Part shown: piece by piece, positions 56,038 to 64,000 of the stretch
Numbering within the stretch: position 1 is the first letter of the stretch
How the letters are laid out: the number at the start of each line of letters is the position of its first letter
Assembly (NCBI RefSeq): GCF_014695725.1
Contig: NZ_JACJOU010000033.1
Location: forward strand, 124,001-188,000
DNA from: Microcoleus sp. FACHB-672
GTDB lineage: Bacteria; Cyanobacteriota; Cyanobacteriia; Cyanobacteriales; Oscillatoriaceae
DNA length: 64,000 nt
Direction of reading: 5' to 3'
Notes under the pieces: generated by a model
The model's input: only the letters and a program-made list of their open reading frames with translations
Databases searched by the model: none
What the model was told of the DNA's origin: nothing
Program-made: the position numbers and the translations under genes

Positions 56038-59000
56038 TTATGATGCCGGCAGAGGTAATGTGAACCAGAAAGTAGACCCGGAACCTGGAACACTATCGAC
56101 TCCAATTTTACCGCCGTGAGCCGTAATAATCTGCCGGCACAAATATAACCCTAAACCAAGGCCGGTAGATCGGCGTGATTGAGTACCACGAGTGTAAAGT
56201 TCAAATAATTGATTGCATTGCTCTTGACTCATTCCCACACCACTGTCTTGAACTGTGCAGCGAATCATCTCCAATCTTCGATTAGAAGAAATGACAAAAT
56301 TTGCTGCTTCCGCTTCTGTTGTTTCTGTTATTTCTGTTACTTCCTCACTGATAACTGTCGCAGCAATCGTTAACTGAAGTTCTGGCGGATTATGATTTAA
56401 AGCATTCGTGATCAGATTTTCAAACACGCGCCATAACTGCGCCGAATCCGCACTCACCACCGGCAGTTCTGCCGGCACCAAATTGCTCAGCATCGCTTGA
56501 TTTTTAGCCAGCAGAGGCTCTAACTCCGCCACAATCGCTGCAATCAGCCGGCTCAACTGCACCGGCTCTCGCTCAAGTACAATGCCTCGCACTTCAGTCG
56601 CATGAACTTCTAGCAGCGAATTAATCATCTTAAGTTGCCGCTGGCTGCCTTGAATCATCCGCTCTAAAATTGAGCGAGGAATTTCAATTTTTGAGGATAA
56701 ATTCTGAATACCTTGCTCACTAGGAGCCTGCTGACTGCTCAGCAAATTATTCAACACTAATAACGAACCCATCACCGGGGTTCGCAAATCGTGAGTAACT
56801 GCGTGTAAAAATAAATCCTTCAACTGATTAATCTCTTGCAATTCCTGATTTCGCTGTTGCAGTTGTGCCGTGCGTTCCCCCACCAGCCATTCCAAATTAG
56901 CCGCACTCGCTGCCAATTTTTGATAAAGCTGGGCTTGTTTAATTGCCATTGATACCGGCGTTGCCAATCGCTCCAAAAATTGCAGCTCAAAAGGTTCCCA
57001 GTGACGCGGATGATCGCATTGATTTGCTACCAACAATCCAAACATCTGATCATCCACAAGCAACCGAACCGCCAAGCTCGATTTGACCTGAAAATCTGCA
57101 TAATACTGGGCGATATAAGCAGAAGGAAATACCTTCTGACTTGTATCATCAACAGCACGAACTGCAACCTCGTCAAAAAGTATTTTAATTTCCCCAAAAT
57201 AGATATCACGCGGGGTAACGTGACCTAAAGAAGAAGGAAAGCCGGCGGCCACAGATTCTGCGACAATTAAACCATCTAAATTCTCATCCAAGTGACCAAT
57301 ATAAACGCGATCCGCTTTCAAGAATTGCCGAACTTCCTCAACTGTTGTGTTAAGAATTTGCTCCAAATCACAAGACTGGTGAACGCGCAGGGCAATTTCT
57401 GCTAGCAACCGTTCGCGTTCTTGCGCTTCCCGCAATTGTTTCTCAGCAAAAACTCGGTCAGTGATATCATTCGCAACTGCTAACAAACACCTCTCACCGT
57501 TAAGTGTAATAATTTCAGCAGAAAGCAAGCCCACACGCACCTGTCCTGTTTTTGTCTGCAGTTGAACTTCTTTGTTGTAAACTGCCCCGTCCTGTTGTAA
57601 TTGCTGTTTCATCCGTTCGCGATCTTCAGGATTAACCCAGAGATTGAGTTCATAGGAAGTTCGCCCGATCACCTCCTCACGCTGATAGCCAAAAGTCTTT
57701 AAGCAACTCTCATTCACATCCAAGTAGCGCCCCTCATCTAGGGTACTAAGGCTCATTGAACTGGGACTAGAACGAAAGGCTTTTGAAAACTTTTGCTCTG
57801 ACTGTAACAACGCTTCCTGAGCTTGCTTGCGCTCTGTAATATCAACACCGACACAGACAGCGGCTTGACCTTGTAAGTATTTTTGAGCCACCAATAAATG
57901 ATGTTTGCTTGGAGTTTTTCTGGCAGTTTTTTCATCCGGCGGCTGAGCGATCTCAATTTCTTGAGAAGCTTCCTGTGCCGGCGAGGCAAAAAATTGCTCC
58001 ACAAAATTTCTAAATCCACCGGCTATATTGAGAAAGCCCATTTCTTTGCCCACAAAGTCTGCCGGTGATAGCCCACAAATATTTGCTAAATACCGATTGA
58101 CTCCCCGATACTTTAAATCTGAGCCAATCCAAGAAACACATCCCGGCACGGCATCTAAAACAGCTTGCAATTGGTCTTTTGCTTCTCGGAGAGCTTCTTC
58201 GGTCTGCTTGCGTTGAGTGATATCTCGCACAATGGTCAAAACTTCATCTTCCCCACTGACGACAATTCGTGCCTCATAATAATGTTCTTTCAAATCAGGG
58301 AAAGGCAACTGAAACTCAAAAACTTGTAACTCACCTGTTGCTAAAGCTTTTTCAACATAATCCATGCGTTGCTTCGCTACAGATGCCGGCAAAATCTCAT
58401 AAATATTTTTGCCAATCTGTTCACTGGCAGGTCTCAGGATAAAGCTATCTTTTGGCGCTTTTACATCTAAATACGTGCCATCTCTGTCGATCCGAAAAAT
58501 TAAATCTGGGATGGCGCTTACTAAACTGCGATGTGCCTCTTCTGCCCGCTTACGGTCGGTGATATCGAGAACATACCCCTCATAATTAATCACTTGTCCG
58601 GCGTCATTTCTAACAACAAACGTGAAGTCATAAACCCACCGTACCTGACCGTCGGGGCAAATAATTCGGTAGTCCTGTTCAAAAGAAGTCAAGCCGGCAG
58701 CAATATGGGCTTGCACCTCAGCACACGCTCTGGCAAGATCATCGGGATGCAGAATGCTGTCGTAGGGCACTCCGCCACTCATTAACTTTTGTGGATCGAA
58801 CCCCCACTGACTGACATTTGGTGAGACATATTCCACCGGCCAGTTTTCTTGCTCGCGCCACCGGAAAACTGTCACCGGCCCTCCCATAAACAGCCGACGT
58901 TCTCGCTCAATTGCCTCTAGCGCTCGTTTGCGTTCGGTAATGTCAAATGCCGTTCCAATTACGCTGGTGACTTGACCGCTATCGTTAAATAGTGGACTGT

Positions 59001-60570
59001 ACCAAGACTCGAATGCCATCCCATTCAGCTCTACCGTACAGTTAAATGCTTCGCCGGCCAACGCGCGGCGGCAGTTTTCTACAATTTGGGGCACTTCCCG
59101 ATAAACATCAAAAATTGATTGCCCTAGCAGTTGTCCGGGACGCAATCCTAGAGTTTCTAAAACTTTGCCTTCTGAAAAGGTGAATTTCCCCTCAAGATCA
59201 ACGGCCCATAATGTGATTGGTGCATTCGCAACGATGGTACGCAGAAAGGCTTCACTTTTTCGCAGCGCTTCTTCAGCTGTTGAACGTTCGGTAATATCAA
59301 TTCCGCTACCAATAATATATTCAACATTGCCAGTGCTATCTAAAAGCGCCTTATTCGACCAAGCAATCAGCCGGCGTCTGCCATCCCGTGCCACCCAATG
59401 GTTTTCATACTGCATCGGGAGTTCCCCCAAGCAAAGGGTTTTAAAGACGTTTTTAACCGGCTCAACTTCTTCCGGCAGCAAGAACAAATCCCAGAAAGGC
59501 TCACCAATTACTTCCTCAGCCAAGTATCCTGTGGTTTGCTCGCAAGCTCGGTTAAAGCGGATAATTCTCCCTTGCGTGTCGAGAACCACCACTAAAGCGC
59601 CGGCTGTATCCAGAATTGTAGAAACAAAGTTGCGCTGAAGTTTCAGCGCTTGCTCTGCCTGCTCGCGTTGAGCAATTTGTAAGCGCAGGTGCTTGTTTGC
59701 TTTCATCAAAGCAGCGGTGCGATCCTCCACCCGGCATTCAAGTTCTGCATTTGCCAGTTGTAGGGCTGCTTGTGCCTGTTTCAGAGGGGTAATATCTCGC
59801 CCCACACACTGATATTCAATAAAGTTACCTTGCTCATCAAACAGTGCCCGATTCGTCCACTGGTGCCACTGAGTATGTCCGTTTGGTAACGTGACTTTGT
59901 GTTCAACTATCCTCACTGGCTCTTCCCGATTGAGGCAAGTCATATAACCTTCAATCGTTTCTCGCTCTTCTTCTAAAATTAAAGAATAGAGATTTTTTCC
60001 GATTAATTCTTCACTTTCTTTCGCAAAGTAACGGTAATAGGCACTATTAACAAAACTTAGGGTGCCATCTGCCAAAAATCGGCAGATCCACTCTGTTTGA
60101 TCTTCGATAATCGCCCGATAGCGGGCTTCGCTTTTCCGCAGTTCCTCTTCAGCTTTGATTCGAGCTGTTATATCGTTACCAATACAGAGGATTTCTGCAA
60201 TGTGCCCGTCTGCGTCTAAAATCGCTTTGTTCGTCCACGCCACCCAGAGACGATCGCCATTGCGACACATATTTTCGTTTTCATTGCGCTGATACTGTTC
60301 CGGGTGCTGAATGATATCCCGGATCGTGGCGTCGAGATCGCGCCCGGATGTATCTGTTTGAGGCACAATGGTGCCAACGACGCTTCTGCCTAGAATTTCA
60401 TCCTGAGAGTAGCCAAAAAAGGTTTGAGCGAAATGATTGATAAAAGTAATGTGCCCCTGAGTGTCCATTTGCAAAATGATGCAATTTGCATTTTGGACAA
60501 GTTCTCGGTACAAGTTCTCATTGTGGCGTAATGACTTTTCTGGCTGAGTCTCTGCAAGGTTTGTAGACAT
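56038..60570 (-). CDS. Multi-PAS/GAF sensor histidine kinase
   Basis: The 1510-residue soluble kinase has eight PAS units (about residues 20-1000), then a GAF domain (about 1035-1205), a short coiled part, and the kinase with His1260 in 'VTHDLRTPVMG' and ATPase motifs 'ENLITNALNHN', 'DSGVGMSQEQ' and 'STGLGLGLYLCRQII'. There is no receiver or DNA-binding domain, and no membrane segment, so it needs a partner regulator, not found nearby. The GAF lacks the Cys-His chromophore motif of cyanobacteriochromes, so bilin binding is not supported. The second and sixth PAS units closely resemble units 10 and 8 of the giant kinase at 28755. It is divergent from the RTX gene. Confidence 0.92.
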   Translation of the reverse strand: MSTNLAETQPEKSLRHNENLYRELVQNANCIILQMDTQGHITFINHFAQTFFGYSQDEILGRSVVGTIVPQTDTSGRDLDATIRDIIQHPEQYQRNENENMCRNGDRLWVAWTNKAILDADGHIAEILCIGNDITARIKAEEELRKSEARYRAIIEDQTEWICRFLADGTLSFVNSAYYRYFAKESEELIGKNLYSLILEEERETIEGYMTCLNREEPVRIVEHKVTLPNGHTQWHQWTNRALFDEQGNFIEYQCVGRDITPLKQAQAALQLANAELECRVEDRTAALMKANKHLRLQIAQREQAEQALKLQRNFVSTILDTAGALVVVLDTQGRIIRFNRACEQTTGYLAEEVIGEPFWDLFLLPEEVEPVKNVFKTLCLGELPMQYENHWVARDGRRRLIAWSNKALLDSTGNVEYIIGSGIDITERSTAEEALRKSEAFLRTIVANAPITLWAVDLEGKFTFSEGKVLETLGLRPGQLLGQSIFDVYREVPQIVENCRRALAGEAFNCTVELNGMAFESWYSPLFNDSGQVTSVIGTAFDITERKRALEAIERERRLFMGGPVTVFRWREQENWPVEYVSPNVSQWGFDPQKLMSGGVPYDSILHPDDLARACAEVQAHIAAGLTSFEQDYRIICPDGQVRWVYDFTFVVRNDAGQVINYEGYVLDITDRKRAEEAHRSLVSAIPDLIFRIDRDGTYLDVKAPKDSFILRPASEQIGKNIYEILPASVAKQRMDYVEKALATGELQVFEFQLPFPDLKEHYYEARIVVSGEDEVLTIVRDITQRKQTEEALREAKDQLQAVLDAVPGCVSWIGSDLKYRGVNRYLANICGLSPADFVGKEMGFLNIAGGFRNFVEQFFASPAQEASQEIEIAQPPDEKTARKTPSKHHLLVAQKYLQGQAAVCVGVDITERKQAQEALLQSEQKFSKAFRSSPSSMSLSTLDEGRYLDVNESCLKTFGYQREEVIGRTSYELNLWVNPEDRERMKQQLQQDGAVYNKEVQLQTKTGQVRVGLLSAEIITLNGERCLLAVANDITDRVFAEKQLREAQERERLLAEIALRVHQSCDLEQILNTTVEEVRQFLKADRVYIGHLDENLDGLIVAESVAAGFPSSLGHVTPRDIYFGEIKILFDEVAVRAVDDTSQKVFPSAYIAQYYADFQVKSSLAVRLLVDDQMFGLLVANQCDHPRHWEPFELQFLERLATPVSMAIKQAQLYQKLAASAANLEWLVGERTAQLQQRNQELQEINQLKDLFLHAVTHDLRTPVMGSLLVLNNLLSSQQAPSEQGIQNLSSKIEIPRSILERMIQGSQRQLKMINSLLEVHATEVRGIVLEREPVQLSRLIAAIVAELEPLLAKNQAMLSNLVPAELPVVSADSAQLWRVFENLITNALNHNPPELQLTIAATVISEEVTEITETTEAEAANFVISSNRRLEMIRCTVQDSGVGMSQEQCNQLFELYTRGTQSRRSTGLGLGLYLCRQIITAHGGKIGVDSVPGSGSTFWFTLPLPAS

Positions 60571-60935
60571 AATGTGCGATCGCTGCCCTTCAAAATTTAA
60601 AGCACAAAGGTTTTCTTCGCTTGCCCTCTAAAATCCCTACTGCAAGCTCTCTCAGTTGAATGTGGCTATATTCTAATGCGATTGAAACCCGGCTGCCATG
60701 ATTGCCGGTTGTTACGAGTAGTCAAAAGCGTTTTTTAACTTTCTTCTTCAATTCAAGGCTGTTTGCTTCTTATACCTGTAGAGGCTGTACGCCTTGCCGG
60801 CTCAAAGTTTGGGCTAACTCAGCAATGGCAGCCGGCAGAAAACTGTCAAAAATCCGCATAAGTGCTCGTTTCTCAAACATATATTCCTGTGGCAGCCGGC
60901 TACAGGCTGAGACGTTAGTAAACGGAGTGCACATT
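60571..60935. other. 365-bp divergent region between the kinase and the RTX gene
   Basis: One HIP1 octamer, GCGATCGC, lies at 60576-60583. The frame before the RTX start is open back to 60702 but does not code for recognisable sequence. GCCGGC occurs several times between 60690 and 60905. No clear promoter was seen for either gene. Confidence 0.35.
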
Positions 60936-62123
60936 ATGCCTACTTACTTGGGGACTATCTTCAGTGACATCTACATTGGGACTTTCCGCGATGAAGACAT
61001 CATGGGTAGAAGCGGCAATGACACCCTTGCCGGCGAAGGTGGCGATGATATCATCGAAGGCGGCTTTGGGGATGACTTACTTGATGGCGGACTCGGTGCT
61101 GATATCCTTGATGGCGGATACGGCGCAGATATTATCGATGGGGGTGCCAATTCTGACTTACTTTATGGCGGAAGCAACTTTGACATCATTGTAGGCGCAG
61201 GCGGCAGAGACACGATTTATGGGCAAGCCGGCATAGACTACATCGACGGGGAAGAAGGCGACGATCTAATTTTCGGTGGCATTGGCGATGACTATCTCGA
61301 TGGCGGCATTGGCGATGACTTGCTCAATGGCAACACCGGCGACGATACCTTATTAGGTGCCGGTGGCGATGACTACCTTGATGGCGGAGATGACGATGAC
61401 TTGCTTTGGGGAGAATTTGGCGCAGACACCCTTTTAGGAGACTCCGGCAATGACTCTCTGATTGGCGAGGAAGGCAATGACTCGCTTGATGGCGGCAATG
61501 GCAGCGACTACCTCGATGCCGGCAGCGAAAATGATGTTCTCTTTGGCGGGGGTAATGATGACACGCTATTAGGCGCGGATGGAGAAGATTACCTCGATGG
61601 TGAGACGGGAGAAGACTATCTCTTTGGTGAAACCGGCAACGATATTCTCTATGGCAGGAGTGGCAATGACTACCTTGATGGTGGCATTGGGAGAGACTCT
61701 CTTGATGGGTTTAATGGCAATGATATTCTCATCGGTGGCGCGAATAACGACACTTTAGACGCCGGTTATGGCAAGGATACTATCATTGGTGGCACCGGTG
61801 ACGACATCATCCTGCTCGGAGATGATAACTCCTCAGATACCGTTATTTATGACTTTCTAGATGGCTATGATGTCATCGTTGAATTTGATCGGTGTCGGTG
61901 CGGCGAGTTTGTCGATATCATCGTCTTTAACGGCATTTACTCAATCGATGTTGTTACCGTTGAAGACGGGACAGAATTCCGTCTCAGCGATGGAATTGTA
62001 GGAAATAGCGGGTTTGGAAGCGGTGAATTGCTGATCACCATGCTCGGAACTCAAGGTTTTACAGCCGATAATATTCAGTACAATATTGCCTCCACCAACA
62101 CCACTGAATTATTATTTGACTAA
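60936..62123 (+). CDS. RTX-type calcium-binding repeat protein
   Basis: Read from the ATG at 60936 (GGAG 9 bases upstream) the protein has 395 residues and almost no other domain than tandem G-G-x-G-x-D-x-L nonapeptides ('DDLIFGGIGDDYLDGGIGDD', 'NDILYGRSGNDYLDGG'), which fold into a calcium-binding beta-roll. A C-terminal domain of about 90 residues ('DTVIYDFLDGYDVIVEFD') ends the protein and could carry the uncleaved type I secretion signal. No HlyB/HlyD/TolC-type exporter gene is next to it. The role may be in the cell surface or sheath. A longer frame from 60702 adds an unrelated N-terminus and is rejected. Confidence 0.88.
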   Translation: MPTYLGTIFSDIYIGTFRDEDIMGRSGNDTLAGEGGDDIIEGGFGDDLLDGGLGADILDGGYGADIIDGGANSDLLYGGSNFDIIVGAGGRDTIYGQAGIDYIDGEEGDDLIFGGIGDDYLDGGIGDDLLNGNTGDDTLLGAGGDDYLDGGDDDDLLWGEFGADTLLGDSGNDSLIGEEGNDSLDGGNGSDYLDAGSENDVLFGGGNDDTLLGADGEDYLDGETGEDYLFGETGNDILYGRSGNDYLDGGIGRDSLDGFNGNDILIGGANNDTLDAGYGKDTIIGGTGDDIILLGDDNSSDTVIYDFLDGYDVIVEFDRCRCGEFVDIIVFNGIYSIDVVTVEDGTEFRLSDGIVGNSGFGSGELLITMLGTQGFTADNIQYNIASTNTTELLFD

Positions 62124-62136
62124 TCGATTACTCGCT

Positions 62137-62200
62137 TTTTTAACCACAGATGAACATAAATAAACAGCCAATCCTAGCTGTGTTTATCTGTGGTTAAAAA
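62137..62200. repeat. Dispersed CACAGAT palindrome between RTX and proA genes
   Basis: TTTTTAACCACAGAT (62137-62151) and ATCTGTGGTTAAAAA (62186-62200) form a perfect 15-bp inverted repeat. It belongs to the intergenic CGCAGAT-like family seen at 1204 and 15945. It lies between convergent genes and could also act as a weak terminator. Confidence 0.6.
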
Positions 62201-62314
62201 CTGGCGAAATGACAAAGAGGGCTGAAACTCAGCTAATATAAATGCTTTTGAAGCTTTTACTCAAACAAGATAAATCAACGACTCATTTGCCTATGTTTCA
62301 TGCTTCAAGAATTA

Positions 62315-63580
62315 CTAAAACTGTCCGTTACCTTGAACAATATGTTTAATCGTTGTCAGGGTTTCTAAACCGATTAAGCCCCGGCGATGTCCTTTTTGAT
62401 TGGACATTCCTAGAAAAACTGCGTCTCCTTGTTTGGGATTGCGGGAAAATCGGGGAGAAGCATTGATGTAGGTAGAGGCGCTATTGATTCCTAAAGCAAA
62501 TTGCCGGCTTTCTTGGTAAGATTCCGTCACGATGCAATCAGCATGGCCGCTACTGTAGTGATTAATCCAAGCAATTGCTGCTTCTAGATTTTCTACGACT
62601 TTAAACGCAATGGTTTTGGTTAAATAAGCGTTTCCCCACTCTGAAGTTTGAGCCGGCTTTAATTCTGGAAAATCCTCGACTAGATGAGCATCTCCCCGAA
62701 TTTCAAAGCCTTTTTCTTTAAGGCTATTCCACAGCGTTGTTAAGGAGGAGGGTTTTTGATCGCGGTGAATTAAGACTTTCTCGATGGCGTTGACAGGATC
62801 GGGTTCGCTTTGATGGCTATCTGCAATCACCCAGCGAGCCATTTCTAAGCTGCCGGTGGGTGACCAATAGAGGTAACAGTTGCCCATTGCGGATTTTAAC
62901 ACCGGCGCGGTTGCCTGTCGCACAACTTGCTGCACCAAACTAGGCCGGCCATAGGGAATGACTAAATTGAGATAGTGGTCTAAAGTAACTAAATCCCGGA
63001 TGGATGAGCCTTGGTCTGAGGGGAGTAACTGCAAGCATTCCCCCGGCAGCCCTGTTTGTTGCAGTGCGGACTGTAAGGCTTGCACAATCACTGCATTCGA
63101 GTGGCTTGCTTCACTCCCCCCTTTAAGAATTAAAGTGTTGCCGGTTTTCAGGCACAAGCCGGCTGCAATTGCGCCTAATTCTGGAAAGGCTTCGTAGATC
63201 AGCGCGATCACACCCAGCGGCATTAACTGGCAGTAAATTTGGGAGTGCTCGATTTGGTGGGAAGCGTTCATCACCCGCCGCAGGGGATCGGAAAGTTCCG
63301 ACAAGCGTTGGAAAATTTGAATGGTTGTTTGCAACCGTTCGGGCGTCAGTTTCAGCCACTCCAGAATCAATTCTGGCACTGCCATTTCCCGGCTTGCTTC
63401 CAAGTCCAGGGTGTTGGCTTCTAAAATCTGGTTTGCCTCACGCTTGAGGGCTTGTGCCATTGCTTGTAAGGTTCGAGAGCGGTCTATTCCCTTGACAGTT
63501 GCTAATTCTAGGGAAGCCTGATAAGCACGACGCGCAGCTTGAGCGAATGCCGGTGAAGGATGTAACGAGTCAGTTGTCAT
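62315..63580 (-). CDS. proA: Gamma-glutamyl phosphate reductase-like protein (ProA family)
   Basis: The 421-residue protein has the length and blocks of ProA, which reduces glutamyl-5-phosphate in proline synthesis: 'MPLGVIALIYEAFPE', 'LKTGNTLILKGGSEASHSN' and the tail 'RRGLIGLETLTTIKH'. At the place where ProA enzymes read x-C-N-A/T-x-E (the nucleophilic cysteine), this one reads 'EPDPVNAIEKVL', with Val263 in place of Cys. Several other blocks are divergent ('MGNCYLYWSPTGS'). It may be inactive, have another substrate or be a cyanobacterial second ProA-like protein. The gene is 4 bases downstream of the zinc-ribbon membrane gene and so is co-transcribed with it. Confidence 0.75.
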   Translation of the reverse strand: MTTDSLHPSPAFAQAARRAYQASLELATVKGIDRSRTLQAMAQALKREANQILEANTLDLEASREMAVPELILEWLKLTPERLQTTIQIFQRLSELSDPLRRVMNASHQIEHSQIYCQLMPLGVIALIYEAFPELGAIAAGLCLKTGNTLILKGGSEASHSNAVIVQALQSALQQTGLPGECLQLLPSDQGSSIRDLVTLDHYLNLVIPYGRPSLVQQVVRQATAPVLKSAMGNCYLYWSPTGSLEMARWVIADSHQSEPDPVNAIEKVLIHRDQKPSSLTTLWNSLKEKGFEIRGDAHLVEDFPELKPAQTSEWGNAYLTKTIAFKVVENLEAAIAWINHYSSGHADCIVTESYQESRQFALGINSASTYINASPRFSRNPKQGDAVFLGMSNQKGHRRGLIGLETLTTIKHIVQGNGQF

Positions 63581-63584
63581 GTAG

Positions 63585-63995
63585 CTAACGCCGATAAGCC
63601 AGCCAGACCATAAGCGCCGGCAGCACTGCTAACAGTACCGCGACGATAATGGCCCAGGGAATAACATTAGAACCCAAGGGTAAACTCAGTGCTGAGGGCA
63701 GCCAAATGATCAGCAGCACTAAAATAATTCCCAGTGCTAAGGGCAAGTAACTGTCCCTCAGTCCAGAATAGGCTTTACTCCACTGCTGTCCCGTCCACCG
63801 CCAAGCTTGCTTGTAGGGATAGTTTGTGGAGAGTTGCTCGATCGCAAAGCCGTTTTCATCGACAACGAATATCTGCTGACATCGATTGCAGCCAAATGCT
63901 TCGGTCAGGACGATCGGAATGAGACGTCCCCGACGCCGGCAGGGGCAGGGGTAGTCAGTATTTAAGTCAATCTTCTGGGCTTTTTGAGATTGCAC
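63585..63995 (-). CDS. Zinc-ribbon membrane protein, start near window edge
   Basis: The 136-residue protein has an N-terminal four-cysteine motif, 'CPCRRRG' and 'CNRC', likely a zinc ribbon, then a loop with tryptophans ('WRWTGQQW') and two membrane segments ('LALGIILVLLIIWLPSAL', 'VIPWAIIVAVLLAVLPAL'). The frame is open to the window end, so the GTG at 63995 may not be the true start. I do not recognise a function. It precedes the proA-like gene by 4 bases. Confidence 0.6.
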   Translation of the reverse strand: MQSQKAQKIDLNTDYPCPCRRRGRLIPIVLTEAFGCNRCQQIFVVDENGFAIEQLSTNYPYKQAWRWTGQQWSKAYSGLRDSYLPLALGIILVLLIIWLPSALSLPLGSNVIPWAIIVAVLLAVLPALMVWLAYRR

Positions 63996-64000
63996 AAGCG

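Noticed and set aside
56950-57470. GAF domain of the 1510-residue kinase as a cyanobacteriochrome
   Set aside because: The conserved Cys-His bilin-binding motif is missing.
60702-60935. N-terminal extension of the RTX frame to 60702
   Set aside because: The added 78 residues do not resemble any RTX N-terminus and have no ribosome-binding site; the ATG at 60936 does.
1-64000. tRNA, rRNA or IS elements
   Set aside because: Scanning the spacers by eye for tRNA T-arms, terminal inverted repeats with target duplications and transposase motifs gave nothing convincing; a covariance-model search would be decisive.

Overview
The window looks like chromosomal DNA of a large-genome, probably filamentous cyanobacterium. 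The signs are the cyanobacterial gene types (a DUF3386 protein, a lumen-type pentapeptide protein, a kdp operon with a short KdpD and an extra kdpG/F gene), giant multi-PAS kinases, an ethylene-binding sensor, an orthocaspase, WD40-CHAT proteins and an RTX protein. The palindrome GCCGGC recurs in almost every kilobase, while the classical HIP1 octamer was seen only four times. The genus is not decided by the sequence; Coleofasciculus/Microcoleus-like is an inference. No rRNA, tRNA, transposase or CRISPR array was found.

Layout. 1-5.3 kb: the end of a helical-repeat protein, an MFS transporter, a small secreted protein and a Tat-exported PhoX-like (DUF839) protein. 5.6-12 kb: a Bax1-like DUF790 nuclease without a helicase partner, a CHASE-kinase-receiver-cyclase fusion, a patatin-like lipase and rpmF. 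12-16 kb: queA, an unknown conserved protein, a YraN protein and a lumenal pentapeptide protein. 16.2-24.6 kb: a kdp potassium-ATPase cluster (kdpA, kdpB, kdpG/F, kdpC, short kdpD) with a divergent histidine kinase and NarL-type regulator. 24.9-27 kb: dnaG. 27-37 kb: a 2668-residue ethylene-binding hybrid kinase overlapping a GGDEF response regulator. 37-42.5 kb: DUF3386, nfu, a GH57 glycosidase and lysS. 42.7-55.8 kb: a Tat-exported caspase-like protease followed by two tandem secreted WD40-TPR-CHAT proteins. 56-64 kb: an 8-PAS/GAF kinase, an RTX protein, a proA-like gene and a zinc-ribbon membrane protein.

The three strongest observations are these. First, the kdp cluster lies between two direct repeats, each carrying the 3' end of the pentapeptide gene followed by the 3' end of dnaG. 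The left copy has the intact pentapeptide gene and a dnaG tail; the right copy has a decayed pentapeptide tail and the intact dnaG. That is the footprint of a single-crossover (Campbell-type) integration at a convergent gene junction. Second, the caspase/CHAT cluster encodes three predicted proteases of clan CD type, all with export signals. The two CHAT proteins each have 24 WD repeats arranged as three octads and share a 292-bp identical tract. Third, the giant kinase has an ethylene-binding domain in which the key residues of plant ETR1 are kept at the same spacing, and it is translationally coupled to a diguanylate cyclase with an intact inhibitory site.

The window is rich in signal transduction. 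Potassium uptake, ethylene/c-di-GMP signalling and cyclic-nucleotide signalling each have their own module here, interspersed with ordinary housekeeping genes (rpmF, queA, dnaG, nfu, lysS).
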